64,000 nt of DNA from NCBI RefSeq assembly GCF_900104035.1, contig NZ_FNIT01000001.1, positions 1 through 64,000 on the forward strand. Reading direction: 5' to 3'. The notes under the pieces were generated by a model. The model was not told where the DNA came from and made no database searches. It saw only the letters and a list, made by a program, of their open reading frames with translations. The DNA is from Aureimonas jatrophae (GTDB lineage: Bacteria; Pseudomonadota; Alphaproteobacteria; Rhizobiales; Rhizobiaceae). Both the position numbers and the translations under genes were made by a program. This document shows positions 1 through 8,757 of the stretch, piece by piece. Within the stretch, counting starts at the first letter, position 1. Each line of letters begins with the position of its first letter.

Positions 1-1415
1 TCGCTGGCGGCGCCGGCGTTGGCCTGCGTGACCTGGTCGAGCTGGACGATGGCCTGGTTGATCTGCTCGATGCCCACCGACTGCTCGCGGCACGCCGCCG
101 TGATCTCCGACACCAGCTCCGCCGTGCGCCGGATATCGGGCACAAGCTGCTCGAGGCGCTCGCCCGCCAGCTCGGACGCGCGCAGCGTCTCGGCCGACAG
201 GAGCCCGATCTCGGCCGCCGCCCCCTGGCTGCGCTCGGCCAGCTTTCGCACCTCGCTCGCCACCACCGCAAAGCCCTTGCCGTGCGAGCCCGCGCGCGCC
301 GCCTCGATCGCCGCGTTCAAGGCCAGAAGGTCGGTCTGGCGGGCGATCTCCTGGATCACCGAGATCTTCTGGGCGATCGTGCGCATGGCCTCCACCGAGG
401 ACTGCACCGCCGTGCCGGTCGCCTCCGCGCTCACCCGCGCCTTGGCCGCCACCGCCTCGGTCTGCTGCGCGTTGTCCGCGTTCTGGCGAACGTTCGCCGT
501 CATCTCTTCCATCGCGGCCGAAGCCTCCTCGGAGGCGGCCGCCTGCTGCGTGGCGCCGGCCGAAAGCCGCACGGCGGTTTCGGCCGAGCGCGACGATCCG
601 GTGGCGACGCGGGCGGAGGAATGGCGGACGCCGTCCACGATCCGACGGAATTCGCTGGTCATCGCGTTCACGGCGCGCTGAAGATCGGCGATCTCGTCGC
701 GTCCACGGACGGGACCCGTATCGCTGAGATCACCGCCCGCGATGCGGCCGACCGTCTCGCGCAGCGAGGACAGCGGGCGCAGCATCCAGCCGGAGGCCAG
801 AAGCGCGAAGGTCGCGACAATCGCCAGCACGACGAGGTTGGTGATCGCCATCTGGACGACCAGCGCGTCCACGGCGTTGATGTAGGTGCTTTCCGGCATG
901 CCGACGAACAGGACGCCGACCGTCCGGTTCGCCGCGTCCTTGATCGGATCATAGGCGACGAGATGACGCTCGCCCAGAATGTCCGCCGCGCCGCGATAGG
1001 GTTGGCCCTTGCTCAGAACCGTTTCCAGAACGGCGGGAGAGGTCAGCTTAGTGCCGACCGCCCGCGAGCCGTCCGGCTTGAGGACGTTGGTGGTCACCCG
1101 CGTGTCGCCGGCGAAGATCGTCGCCACCCCGCCCACGAGTTCCTTGATGCGGTCCACCGGCTCGACGAAGTCGTTGAGCTTGCGCACGCCCAGGCTCAGC
1201 GTGCCGTCCACCAGACGGAACTGGTTGCCGTACTTGCCCATTACCTCCCAGGCTGTGCGCATGTTGGCGTCCTGCTGCGCCATGCCTTTCTGGATGGCAT
1301 CGGCCCGCATCGTTTGACGGACCTGCCACAGGTTGACCGCCGACAAGGCGACCAGACTGAACAGCGCCAGAAGCGTGATCTTCAAACGCAGCGACAAGCG
1401 AAACTTCGACAGCAT
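1..1415 (-). CDS. Methyl-accepting chemotaxis protein, C-terminus cut by the window edge
   Basis: This is a transmembrane chemoreceptor that should signal through CheA/CheW. I translated it from the ATG at 1415, which has a GGGGA ribosome site about 8 bases upstream; 471 codons lie inside the window. Residues 12-30 form the first membrane segment. A periplasmic sensor region of about 150 residues follows (Cache-type fold suspected, with the TRVTTN and [11 protein letters not shown] stretches). A second membrane segment lies near 185-205, then a HAMP linker and the methyl-accepting signalling helices. The signalling tip shows the family hallmark [21 protein letters not shown] followed by [15 protein letters not shown]. 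The extreme C-terminus is missing because the window starts at base 1. The gene is divergent from the MaoC gene. The ligand cannot be predicted. I am confident of the family and only moderately confident of the Cache assignment. Confidence 0.93.
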   Translation of the reverse strand, partial: MLSKFRLSLRLKITLLALFSLVALSAVNLWQVRQTMRADAIQKGMAQQDANMRTAWEVMGKYGNQFRLVDGTLSLGVRKLNDFVEPVDRIKELVGGVATIFAGDTRVTTNVLKPDGSRAVGTKLTSPAVLETVLSKGQPYRGAADILGERHLVAYDPIKDAANRTVGVLFVGMPESTYINAVDALVVQMAITNLVVLAIVATFALLASGWMLRPLSSLRETVGRIAGGDLSDTGPVRGRDEIADLQRAVNAMTSEFRRIVDGVRHSSARVATGSSRSAETAVRLSAGATQQAAASEEASAAMEEMTANVRQNADNAQQTEAVAAKARVSAEATGTAVQSSVEAMRTIAQKISVIQEIARQTDLLALNAAIEAARAGSHGKGFAVVASEVRKLAERSQGAAAEIGLLSAETLRASELAGERLEQLVPDIRRTAELVSEITAACREQSVGIEQINQAIVQLDQVTQANAGAAS

Positions 1416-1664
1416 GACGAATCCCCAACGAGAACACGGCCGCAACTCGGGAGGTGGAAGCCGGCTGGTCGTTCGACCCGCAGAGACACACTTGCGCCGA
1501 TCATCTTGCGCAATCGTTGGGACCCGCCGGAACCGCGGGGCGATTCGCACGGCATCGTTAGCTGCGCCTTAATCCGGCCGATCGCTTGGCGCCCCCGTAT
1601 CCGCATCGTATGAGCGAAGCCACGCGACGGCGTTTTCCGTCGATCGATGCGACCGGACCGCCCG

Positions 1665-2171
1665 ATGACCGATTCCACCGCTGCCGAGGCGGCCCTGCGC
1701 CAGCGCCTCGTCGCGATCGAGACCTACCGGACCTATGTCGACGCAGACCCGTTCGTGTCGGACTGGCTGACCGTGGATCAGCCGATGATCGATACGTTCG
1801 CGGACGCCACGCGCGACCACCAGTTCATCCACGTCGATCCCAAGCGTGCCCGCGCCGAAACGCCCTTCGGCGGAACGATCGCGCACGGTTTCTTGACGCT
1901 TTCGCTCCTGTCGACGCTCGCCTTCGAGGCGCTGCCGGGCGTCGAGCGCACCCGCATGGGCATCAACTACGGCTTCGACGAGGTCCGCTTCCTCACCCCC
2001 GTGAAAACCGGCGCGCGTGTGCGCGGCCGCTTCACGCTGCGTGCCATCACGGAGCGCGCGGTCAGTCTCCAATCGAGCTGGGACGCGGCGGTGGAGATCG
2101 AGGGTGCGCCCAAGCCGGCGCTGACGGCCCGCTGGATCACGCTCGCCGTTCTCGACCCTCTCGCCAGCTGA
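1665..2171 (+). CDS. MaoC-family (hotdog) dehydratase, enoyl-CoA hydratase-like
   Basis: This 168-residue protein carries the MaoC/R-hydratase active-site region FADATRDHQFIHVD, with the catalytic Asp/His pair, followed by TPFGGTIAHGFLTLSLLS, which is typical of the NodN-like branch of (R)-specific enoyl-CoA hydratases. The family hydrates trans-2-enoyl-CoA to (R)-3-hydroxyacyl-CoA in the cytoplasm. The length is normal for a single-hotdog member. The start was set at ATG 1665; an in-frame ATG six codons upstream (1647) is possible, and neither has a strong Shine-Dalgarno sequence. The gene ends 13 bases before the phosphatase gene on the same strand, so the two are probably co-transcribed. 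The natural acyl-CoA substrate is not evident. Confidence 0.85.
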   Translation: MTDSTAAEAALRQRLVAIETYRTYVDADPFVSDWLTVDQPMIDTFADATRDHQFIHVDPKRARAETPFGGTIAHGFLTLSLLSTLAFEALPGVERTRMGINYGFDEVRFLTPVKTGARVRGRFTLRAITERAVSLQSSWDAAVEIEGAPKPALTARWITLAVLDPLAS

Positions 2172-2184
2172 GAAGGAAACGTCC

Positions 2185-2886
2185 ATGGCCGACCAAGACG
2201 CGACTGCCTGGCCCAAGGCCGTGCTCTTCGATCTCGACGGTACGCTGATCGACTCGTTGCCCGACATTCATGCGGCGATGAACGAGACGCTCGCCAGCCT
2301 CGGCGAACCGCCTTTCACGCAGGAAGCCGTGGCGCGCATGGTGGGCGGGGGCGTCGAGGTCCTGATCCAGCGGGCGTTCGAGGCGCTCGACAAGGAGATC
2401 GATCCGGCAACAGCCGCCAAGATCGCGCAGCGCTATCTCGCGATCTACGCGGCTTGCTCGACCGAACTCACGACGTTGAACGCCGGCGCGAGCCTGACGG
2501 TGCGCGCGCTCCATGCGAAAGGTCTTCGCCTCGGCGTCGTCACCAACAAGCCGGAGGCCGAGACGCATGCCGTTCTCGCCCATTTCGGGCTGGACGAGTT
2601 GATGGCGGTCGTGGTCGGCGGCGACGCGGGACCCCGCAAGAAGCCGGCGCCGGACCTGTTGCTGCTGGCCTGCACCCGTCTCGGGATCGAGGCGGGAGAG
2701 GCGCTGTTCGTCGGCGATTCCGAGAACGACGTGGACGCCGCGCTGGCCGCCGCTATGCCGGTCGTGGCCGTGCGCGGCGGATATTCCCGCGTGTCGGTCG
2801 AGGCGATGGGGGCAGGCCACGTGATCGACCGCCTCGACCAGATCGGCGAGGCGATCAACGTCCTGTCGCCATCCCGGCGCGGTTAA
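2185..2886 (+). CDS. gph: HAD-family phosphoglycolate phosphatase
   Basis: This 233-residue haloacid-dehalogenase-type phosphatase most likely dephosphorylates 2-phosphoglycolate in the cytoplasm. Motif I is VLFDLDGTLIDS, with the nucleophile Asp16 and the acid/base Asp18. Motif II is GVVTNKP, motif III is the Lys in KKPAPD, and motif IV is FVGDSENDVDAA. A helical cap lies between motifs I and II. A good ribosome site (AGAAGGAA) sits 6-13 bases before ATG 2185. The gene follows the MaoC gene at a 13-base distance. Other HAD substrates cannot be excluded, because Gph and Gph-like phosphatases share these motifs. Confidence 0.85.
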   Translation: MADQDATAWPKAVLFDLDGTLIDSLPDIHAAMNETLASLGEPPFTQEAVARMVGGGVEVLIQRAFEALDKEIDPATAAKIAQRYLAIYAACSTELTTLNAGASLTVRALHAKGLRLGVVTNKPEAETHAVLAHFGLDELMAVVVGGDAGPRKKPAPDLLLLACTRLGIEAGEALFVGDSENDVDAALAAAMPVVAVRGGYSRVSVEAMGAGHVIDRLDQIGEAINVLSPSRRG

Positions 2887-2889
2887 CGC

Positions 2890-3642
2890 TCAGATCTCCT
2901 CGAAGTCGCCGCCGGCGTCGTAGTCGTCGTAGGACGCGTCCTGGACGCCGCCGTCCTCGTAGGCCGCGCGGTCGTAGTCGCCGCCCGAGTCCACCGCCGG
3001 CTCCGCGCCGTCGTTGTTCACGGTCTCGTTGACGGTCTCGTTGGTGACGTTCTCGGTCACCTGTTCGCCCCCGAACGGGTGGTCTCCCGCGAACAGGTTG
3101 CCCAGCATGGACCCGAGCATCACGCCGCCGGCCACGCCGACCGCCGTCTGGGCGGCACCGGCAAGGAAGCCGCCGCCGCGCCCGCCCATCATTCCGCCGC
3201 CCATGGGCGCTCCGTATCCACCGGGGGCCGCCCCATAGGGCGCCGCCTGCTGCGCGCCGCCCCAGGGACCGCCGCGCTGACCCTGCGGGTAGCCGCCTCC
3301 CTGCGCGTAGCCAGCCGGCTGACCGTAACCGCCGCTCTGCGGCCGCGCAGGCTCGCGCGACGAGGAGCCGCCGCCGAACAGGCCGCCCAGGAAGCCGCCC
3401 GACGAGCCGGAGGGACGCTCGCGGACCTGCGCTTCCAGCTCTTCGATGCGGGCATTGGCCGCCTTCAGCGCTTCCTCCTGCACGATCATGGTCTGGGCCA
3501 TGTAGTAGGGTGCGGCCGGCTGGGACTCCACGGCCCGGCGGATGAGTTGCTCCGCCTCGGGATCGCGCGGCGGCGCTGCGCGCTCGGCTTCACCCAGGCG
3601 ACCGAACAGGCCGCGGATCATCTGCTGCTCGTTGGAGTCCAT
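2890..3642 (-). CDS. DUF2076 family protein, Gly/Gln-rich
   Basis: This 250-residue protein has the DUF2076 layout. A conserved N-terminal helical part includes QQMIRGLFGRL and YYMAQTMIVQEEALKAA. A short coiled-coil stretch (ARIEELEAQVRE, about 63-75) follows. Next comes a low-complexity Gly/Gln/Tyr/Pro-rich region of about 80 residues and a hydrophobic glycine-rich segment (about 155-180, GVAGGVMLGSMLGNLFAG). The tail is acidic and Asp/Tyr-rich. The molecular function of the family is unknown. The gene converges on the phosphatase gene with only 3 bases between the stop codons. Confidence 0.8.
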   Translation of the reverse strand: MDSNEQQMIRGLFGRLGEAERAAPPRDPEAEQLIRRAVESQPAAPYYMAQTMIVQEEALKAANARIEELEAQVRERPSGSSGGFLGGLFGGGSSSREPARPQSGGYGQPAGYAQGGGYPQGQRGGPWGGAQQAAPYGAAPGGYGAPMGGGMMGGRGGGFLAGAAQTAVGVAGGVMLGSMLGNLFAGDHPFGGEQVTENVTNETVNETVNNDGAEPAVDSGGDYDRAAYEDGGVQDASYDDYDAGGDFEEI

Positions 3643-3813
3643 GACGGTTCCTTCCAGGACCTCGCGTTACGCTGCGCCGGCCGGAAGCTCAAAGCCTCGT
3701 TTCCGGCGCGCCGTCCGGAGATGTGCGACCGAGGGTCGCCCCGTTCCAGCGGCGCCTCTTCGAAATCATCGTGAGGGCTTCCGCGTTCCCGTTCACGGGC
3801 GCGTGAGAGCGGA

Positions 3814-4071
3814 TCAGTACTGGATCTTGCGCGGAACGTAGCCGCCGCGCCGAAGGATCGAGGCGATGGCGACCTGGTCGCGCAGCGGCTTGGCGAGGAT
3901 CGGCAACACGAGCCGCTCGAAGATATCGCGTTCCTGCGCGTCGAGAGCGCCTTGGCCCTTGGTGGCGACGAGGCGGGCGACGGCGAGTTCGGGAGAGTTG
4001 GGCTTCAGGAGATCGGCCGCGATCACTTCGCCGATCAGGGCGCTGATCTCGGGATCCACAGGGGCAGTCAT
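3814..4071 (-). CDS. Hypothetical protein, 85 aa
   Basis: I do not recognise this small protein. It is largely helical, with no signal peptide or membrane segment. It contains an acidic N-terminal half (PVDPEISALIGEVIAADLL) and a basic C-terminus (RRGGYVPRKIQY). It reads as a genuine gene because codon use is GC3-rich and the ORF runs cleanly from ATG to stop between two non-coding gaps. The 171 bases between it and the DUF2076 gene hold no recognisable element. It is divergent from the small gene at 4239. Confidence 0.55.
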   Translation of the reverse strand: MTAPVDPEISALIGEVIAADLLKPNSPELAVARLVATKGQGALDAQERDIFERLVLPILAKPLRDQVAIASILRRGGYVPRKIQY

Positions 4072-4238
4072 CGTCTCGGCACTTTCGGATCTTCGCGGCG
4101 GGTGAGTTAGCGGGACATTGGGGCGCTGTCGAGGAGGAGAAGAGGGCGATCGCCGTCACTTTGCGGTCACGGGATCGCATCGGCGCGTCGTGCGTTTCCG
4201 GGACCCAACCGATGACGTCCGAGAAGGTCCCCCCGTCC

Positions 4239-4493
4239 ATGTCCCAGACCGCGCTCAGCGATAAGGCCCTGTCGATCCTCACCTTTGCCGCCTACCACTC
4301 GCTTGTCAGCGGCGAGACCGTGACGCGCGTCGTTCTCGATGACGGCAAGGGTCACAAGGCCGATAGCCAGGGTGTGAGCGAGATGGAGGAGGCGGGCCTC
4401 CTGTCACCCGACGGCGAGCGCGGCACGCTGACCGACAAGGGCGAGGACGCCCTCGGCAAGGTGATCGAGGCGATCCGCTCCGCCGCGCGCTGA
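4239..4493 (+). CDS. Hypothetical protein, 84 aa, possibly winged-helix-like
   Basis: The start was set at ATG 4239 because a GAGAAGG ribosome site lies at 4221-4227; upstream in-frame ATGs (4161, 4212) lack one. The protein has a helix-rich N-terminus, a short strand pair (ETVTRVVLDDGKGHKADS) and a segment reading like the end of a winged-helix unit (MEEAGLLSPDGERGTLTDKGEDALGKVI, split here as motif pieces EEAGLL and LTDKGEDAL). The phrase 'GL-x-x-x-G-x-x-x-LTDKG' resembles DNA-binding wings, but no family could be named. It converges on the molybdenum enzyme gene. Confidence 0.5.
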   Translation: MSQTALSDKALSILTFAAYHSLVSGETVTRVVLDDGKGHKADSQGVSEMEEAGLLSPDGERGTLTDKGEDALGKVIEAIRSAAR

Positions 4494-4507
4494 CGCCGCC
4501 CGCCGGG

Positions 4508-6736
4508 TCACCCCGCCAGCGCGGCGGTGATCCGGTCGGCCCGCAGCGGCAGGTCCCGAATGCGGGCGCCGCTTGCGTCGGCCACGGCGTTGGCGATGGC
4601 CGCGGCCGCCGGTCCCTGTGCTGCCTCCCCGGTGCCCAGAAACGGATCGCCCGGCCGGTCGACCACATGAACCGCGATCGACGCCGGTGCCTGGCCGAAA
4701 CGCAGGATGGGATAGGTGGCCCAATCGCGCGAGGCGAGTCCGTCCGCACTGAAACGCACCGATTCGAGGAGCGTCCAGCTGGCGGACTGGACGATGCCGC
4801 CTTCGATCTGGTTGCGGATGCCGTCCGGATTGACGGGCTCACCCGCATCCACCGCCGCCACGACCCGTCCGATCCGGATCTCGCCGGTGTCGCGCTCGAC
4901 CTCGACCTCCAGGGCGACGGCGCAATAGGCTTCCAGAAGCTTGTAGCGGGCATAGGCGAAGCCGCGCCCCCGCATCGGCGCGTCCGCGCGCCAAGCCGTC
5001 CAGCCGAATTCGCCGGCCGCTCGTTCCACGACGGCGCGCGCGCGGGGGTCCTGGAGATGGGCCAAGCGAAAGGCGACCGGGTCGGCCTCCGCGCGCAACG
5101 CCAGCTCGTCCATGAAACTCTCGATCGAGAAGACGTTGTGAAAGGCCCCGAGCCCACGCATCGCTGAGACACGCAGCGGCATCTGCGGCACGAAGTGCTT
5201 GACGACCCGCAGGTTTGGCAGCGCATAGCCGGGGATCGCGTTACGGTCGCCCCCGCCGGTCGGCTGCGGGATATCGGCCGGTGGCTCCGGCGCGCGAGGC
5301 GGATCCAGAAGGCGGCCCGCCAGAAGATTGCCGGCCGTGCCCGGCCGCGTCGAGTGGGGTGTCGACCAGACATCGTAGCGCCATTGCGTGATCCGGCCGT
5401 CCGACGACAGGCGTGCGCCGACCTGCCCGACCATGGCCGAGCCGTAGGGCTCGAACACGTGCTCGTCCTCGCGCATCCACTGGACGCGGACCGGGCGACC
5501 CGAAAGGCGGCTCGCGATCAGCGCGGCGTCGCCGGCGGCGTCGTCCGCCCCGTTGTGCCCATAGCAGCCGGATCCGTCCTGATGGATGACACGGACCTGC
5601 GACGGGTCGAGGCCGACGAGTTCCGCGATCGCCGCACGGTCGGGCGAGACGCCCTGCGTGTGGCTCCAGACCGTGAGCGAGCCGTTCTCAAGATGGGCGA
5701 CCGCGCAGGAGGGGCCGATCGATCCGTGCATCTGGTAGGGACGGCGGAACGTCGCCGCGATCCACTCGCCGGCGGGCGCTTCCAGACCCGTCTCGTCGTG
5801 GATCACAGAGACGTCGGCATCGGTCTGACGCAGCCAGTCGTGGATGCGCCCGGGGTCGGGAAGCAACGGCGCGTCGCTCCAGCGGGCATCGTGCGCCAGC
5901 TGCTCCCGGCCGCGGATCGCCTCGTACTCGCTGCGCGCCACCACCGCCAGAAAGGATCCCTCCCGGACCACGGCCTCGATCCCGGGCATTCGCTCGGTCG
6001 CGGCGACGTCGACGCCGAGGAGGCGACACCGGGGCTGGGGCGGGCGCACGAGACGCGCGTGGAGCATGCCGGGCAGGCGCAGGTCCTGCACATAGGCCGG
6101 CGCACCCGCGAGCTTGGCGGGAAGGTCGCGACGCGGAACGCTTTGGCCGATGATCCGGAACGCGGCGGGATCCGTCAGCCGGGACCGGGGCGCGGCCGGC
6201 TGCGCCGTGTTCGCGTCGCCCGCAACGTCGCCGAAGCCGAGACTGCGCCCGTCGGGCGCCAGGATGCGACCGTACTCGGCCCGGAGCAGGCCGGCGTCGA
6301 GACCGAGCCGCCGCGACGCCGCCGCCACCAGAAGTTCGCGGACCTGTGCGCCCGCGTGCCGGATCGCGGTACCGCTCTCCGCCATGGATTGGCTCCCGGC
6401 CGTGTAGCCCTCGTCGGGCGTGAGGCTCGTGTCGGCGGTCTGCAGCGTGACGAGCGCGGGATCGGCGTGCAGTTCCTCCACCGCGACCTGCCAAAGCGCG
6501 GTGCGGATCCCCTGGCCGAGCTCCGCCTTGCCGGTGAACACGGTGATCCGGCCATCGGCTTCCACACGAATCCAGCTGTCGAGCCGCGGGGTCTGGGACA
6601 GACTACCCGGACGAGCGCCGCCCGCCGCCTCGCCTTCGCCGCCCGGATCCCCTTGCGCCTTCGCGCCGACCTGCGGGGCGAGCGAAAAGGCGAGGAGGAG
6701 GGCGCCGCCCTTCAGCACATCGCGACGCCGCATCAC
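4508..6736 (-). CDS. Xanthine-oxidase-family molybdopterin subunit (isoquinoline 1-oxidoreductase beta-like)
   Basis: This 742-residue large subunit of a molybdenum hydroxylase would bind the Mo-molybdopterin cofactor and hydroxylate an aldehyde or N-heterocycle. Residues 1-30 form a Tat-type signal (MRRRDVLKGGALLLAF), so the enzyme should act in the periplasm. Family blocks are visible: GKAELGQGIRTALWQVAVEEL, GSGCYGHNGADDAAGDA, VRVQWMREDEH, MRGLGAFHNVFSIE, and near the C-terminus GTGEAAQGPAAAAIANA with the active-site Glu region. Its start codon overlaps the stop of the 2Fe-2S gene (ATGA), which indicates translational coupling. The cytochrome c gene follows upstream in the same operon. The architecture (single polypeptide without FAD domain) matches IorB-type enzymes; the substrate is unknown. 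Confidence 0.9.
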   Translation of the reverse strand: MMRRRDVLKGGALLLAFSLAPQVGAKAQGDPGGEGEAAGGARPGSLSQTPRLDSWIRVEADGRITVFTGKAELGQGIRTALWQVAVEELHADPALVTLQTADTSLTPDEGYTAGSQSMAESGTAIRHAGAQVRELLVAAASRRLGLDAGLLRAEYGRILAPDGRSLGFGDVAGDANTAQPAAPRSRLTDPAAFRIIGQSVPRRDLPAKLAGAPAYVQDLRLPGMLHARLVRPPQPRCRLLGVDVAATERMPGIEAVVREGSFLAVVARSEYEAIRGREQLAHDARWSDAPLLPDPGRIHDWLRQTDADVSVIHDETGLEAPAGEWIAATFRRPYQMHGSIGPSCAVAHLENGSLTVWSHTQGVSPDRAAIAELVGLDPSQVRVIHQDGSGCYGHNGADDAAGDAALIASRLSGRPVRVQWMREDEHVFEPYGSAMVGQVGARLSSDGRITQWRYDVWSTPHSTRPGTAGNLLAGRLLDPPRAPEPPADIPQPTGGGDRNAIPGYALPNLRVVKHFVPQMPLRVSAMRGLGAFHNVFSIESFMDELALRAEADPVAFRLAHLQDPRARAVVERAAGEFGWTAWRADAPMRGRGFAYARYKLLEAYCAVALEVEVERDTGEIRIGRVVAAVDAGEPVNPDGIRNQIEGGIVQSASWTLLESVRFSADGLASRDWATYPILRFGQAPASIAVHVVDRPGDPFLGTGEAAQGPAAAAIANAVADASGARIRDLPLRADRITAALAG

Positions 6737-7218
6737 GGCGTGTCCTGCTGGGCGAGGGTCTGCTCCGGCCGGCCCGCAGCGCGGCGGGCGGCCCGCAGGA
6801 TGCGCTCGTGCGTGCCGCAGCGGCAGAGATGGGGCTCCAGCGCCCGCCGGATCGCCGCCTCGTCGGGATCGGGATCAGCTCGCAGCAGGCCCTCCACCGC
6901 GACGATCATGCCGGGAATGCAGTAGCCGCACTGGGCGGCCTGCTCGTTCAGAAAGGCGGCCTGCACCCGGCCGGGCGCATCCACCGTTCCAAGACCCTCC
7001 AGCGTGACGATCTCGCGCCCCTCGATCGCCGCGATCGGCAGCAGGCAGGAGAAGGCGCGCTTGTTCTCGTAGAGAACCGCGCAGGATCCGCACTGGCCGA
7101 GGCCGCAGCCGTATTTCGCCCCGTTCAGCCCGAGCTCGCCGCGCAGCAGGTAAAGCAGCGGCGTGGCCGGATCGGCATCGGTCTCGTGCCAGCGACCGTT
7201 GACGTTGATGCGCAGCAT
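6733..7218 (-). CDS. (2Fe-2S)-binding small subunit of molybdenum hydroxylase (IorA-like)
   Basis: This 161-residue iron-sulfur subunit relays electrons from the molybdenum site to the cytochrome. The plant-ferredoxin-type cluster is bound by Cys38, Cys43, Cys46 and Cys58 (KYGCGLGQCGSC...SC). The second, helical cluster is bound by Cys97, Cys100, Cys132 and Cys134 (QCGYC and LCRCG). There is no signal peptide, so export would rely on the Tat signal of the partner subunit, as is usual for the family. A GGAG ribosome site precedes ATG 7218. The gene overlaps the large-subunit gene by 4 bases and lies 18 bases downstream of the cytochrome gene. Confidence 0.92.
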   Translation of the reverse strand: MLRINVNGRWHETDADPATPLLYLLRGELGLNGAKYGCGLGQCGSCAVLYENKRAFSCLLPIAAIEGREIVTLEGLGTVDAPGRVQAAFLNEQAAQCGYCIPGMIVAVEGLLRADPDPDEAAIRRALEPHLCRCGTHERILRAARRAAGRPEQTLAQQDTP

Positions 7219-7236
7219 GGAATGGCTCCGGCTGTT

Positions 7237-8484
7237 CTATCGCGTGGCTTCGCGGGCGTCGCGGACCGCGGACGACACGTCACCGAAGGGTGGAAGACCC
7301 GAGTACCGGGCCCGGACATAGGCGATCAGATCCTCGATCTGCTGGTCGACCAGAAGGTCGGCGAAGCCGGGCATATAACTGCCAACCGTGCCGGGGAGCG
7401 GCTGCCGCCCCATCATGACGATGTTGGCGAGGTTGCGCGGATCGTTCGCGTGGACGGCGGTGCTGGTATCGAGCGGCATGCCGCGCGCACCCCCGCCGAG
7501 CGAGCCATCGTGGCAGGACAGGCAGGCGCCGGCAAACAGCGCGGCGGTCGAGGCGTCCACCGCCGGGTTCGGAGCCGGCGGAGGCAACGCGGGACGCGGC
7601 TCGAGCACGGTCATCAGGTAGGCCGCCATGGCGCGGGCATCCTCGCGGGGCGTGCGGGCGAGATTGACGCCGACCGGCTGCATCGGGCCCGAGCCCGCAC
7701 CATGCTCGGGATCGAAGCCGTCGCGCAGGTAGGTCTCGAGCGTGTCCTGCGTCCAGGGCACGACGGCCGCCGCCTCGCCGGCGATCGCCGGCGCCGTCCA
7801 TCCCGCCGACAGGCCGCCGCGCAAGGGGGCGTCCCGCCGCTCGCCCTGGATCAGGTTGCGGGGCGTATGGCAGGCGCCGCAGTGCCCCAGCCCCTCCACG
7901 AGGTAGCGTCCGTAGTCGACCTCGCGCGTGACGTCCGCATCCGGCTCGAACCGTCCTTCGCGAAAGGCCAGGAGCTTCCAGCCCGCGAGCAGCGGGCGGA
8001 AGCGCAAGGGAAGCGGCAGATCGTTCTCGCGGGTCGGCTGGCGCACTGGCTCGCGGGTCATCAGGAAGGCATAGAGCGCGCCGACGTCGCCGTCCGAGAT
8101 CGTCGTGAAGTGGTCGTAGGGAAACGCGGGATAGAGATGGCGTCCCTCCCGGTCGATGCCCTGCCGCATGGATCGGTCGAAGGCTTCGAGGCTCCACGCG
8201 CCGATGCCGGTCTCCGGGTCGGGCGTGATGTTGGTGCCGTAGATCGTGCCGAACGGCGTCTCGACCCCGTATCCGCCGGCGTAGGGTCGACCGCCCTCGC
8301 TCGTGTGGCAGGTGTTGCAGTTGCCCAGGAGCGCCAGGCGCTGTCCGCGTTCCACCGCGATCGGCGAGAAGCTGGTGCGGTCGGGCGGCGCGATCGCATC
8401 GATCTCCCGTGGTGACAGCGCATAGAGAAGGAACCCGCCCAGAAGCAGGAGTGGGAGGCTGATGGCGACAGTCAGACGACGCAT
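7237..8484 (-). CDS. Triheme c-type cytochrome, membrane-anchored
   Basis: This 415-residue cytochrome has three CXXCH heme sites at residues 56-60 (CNTCH), 202-206 (CGACH) and 321-325 (CLSCH). An uncleaved-looking N-terminal membrane helix spans residues 5-22. This is the layout of the cytochrome subunits of gluconate/aldehyde/alcohol dehydrogenases, which hand electrons to ubiquinone or a terminal oxidase. It is the first gene of a three-gene unit with the 2Fe-2S and molybdopterin subunits, so it is the likely electron acceptor for that enzyme in the periplasm. Maturation would depend on the Ccm system, part of which is encoded at 45.8-49.1 kb in this window. Confidence 0.9.
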   Translation of the reverse strand: MRRLTVAISLPLLLLGGFLLYALSPREIDAIAPPDRTSFSPIAVERGQRLALLGNCNTCHTSEGGRPYAGGYGVETPFGTIYGTNITPDPETGIGAWSLEAFDRSMRQGIDREGRHLYPAFPYDHFTTISDGDVGALYAFLMTREPVRQPTRENDLPLPLRFRPLLAGWKLLAFREGRFEPDADVTREVDYGRYLVEGLGHCGACHTPRNLIQGERRDAPLRGGLSAGWTAPAIAGEAAAVVPWTQDTLETYLRDGFDPEHGAGSGPMQPVGVNLARTPREDARAMAAYLMTVLEPRPALPPPAPNPAVDASTAALFAGACLSCHDGSLGGGARGMPLDTSTAVHANDPRNLANIVMMGRQPLPGTVGSYMPGFADLLVDQQIEDLIAYVRARYSGLPPFGDVSSAVRDAREATR

Positions 8485-8757
8485 GGCATGCCGAACTCGA
8501 ACTCTTCCATCGGCAACATGCCTCAGGCCGGCGGGAACGCCACCCCGGTGAGGAGCGACGAATTTGCGCGTGCGATGTCTGCCTTGACCAGAGCATGCTT
8601 AAAAAACGTTCAACAAGCCCGCACGCTGAGCGTCTGCGGAGTGTTGGACTGGGACAGCAAGCCGGACCGGCGGGTTTTCGAAACTGGCATGAAGCTTGCC
8701 ATGACAGGAATGTGACGCCGTCAGGGGGACGGCCGAGCCTTCAGGGGAACCTCGTTC
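8485..8757. other. Divergent intergenic region between cytochrome and urtA
   Basis: These 273 bases separate the divergent cytochrome and urtA genes. They hold the sigma-54 promoter listed separately and an AT-richer stretch around 8598-8616. I saw no convincing NtrC dyad (TGCACC-N5-GGTGCA) by eye. A 75-codon forward ORF in this stretch (8488-8715) is not supported as a gene, because it runs through the promoter. Confidence 0.5.
8685..8700 (+). promoter_or_regulatory. Sigma-54 (RpoN) promoter upstream of urtA
   Basis: The sequence TGGCATGAAGCTTGCC matches the RpoN consensus TGGCACG-N4-TTGCW at every invariant base. The GG (-24) and GC (-12) dinucleotides have the required spacing. The predicted transcription start is about 8710, which leaves a 5' leader of roughly 48 bases that contains a good ribosome site (AGGGGAA) before ATG 8758. 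Sigma-54 control with NtrC activation fits a urea importer that is needed when ammonium is scarce. The activator site was not identified. Confidence 0.75.

Noticed and set aside
5195-6925. Long open frame (576 codons) opposite the molybdenum enzyme gene
   Set aside because: It is antisense to a gene with clear family motifs; high GC content keeps the opposite frames open, and the product has low-complexity Arg/Ala/Gly composition.
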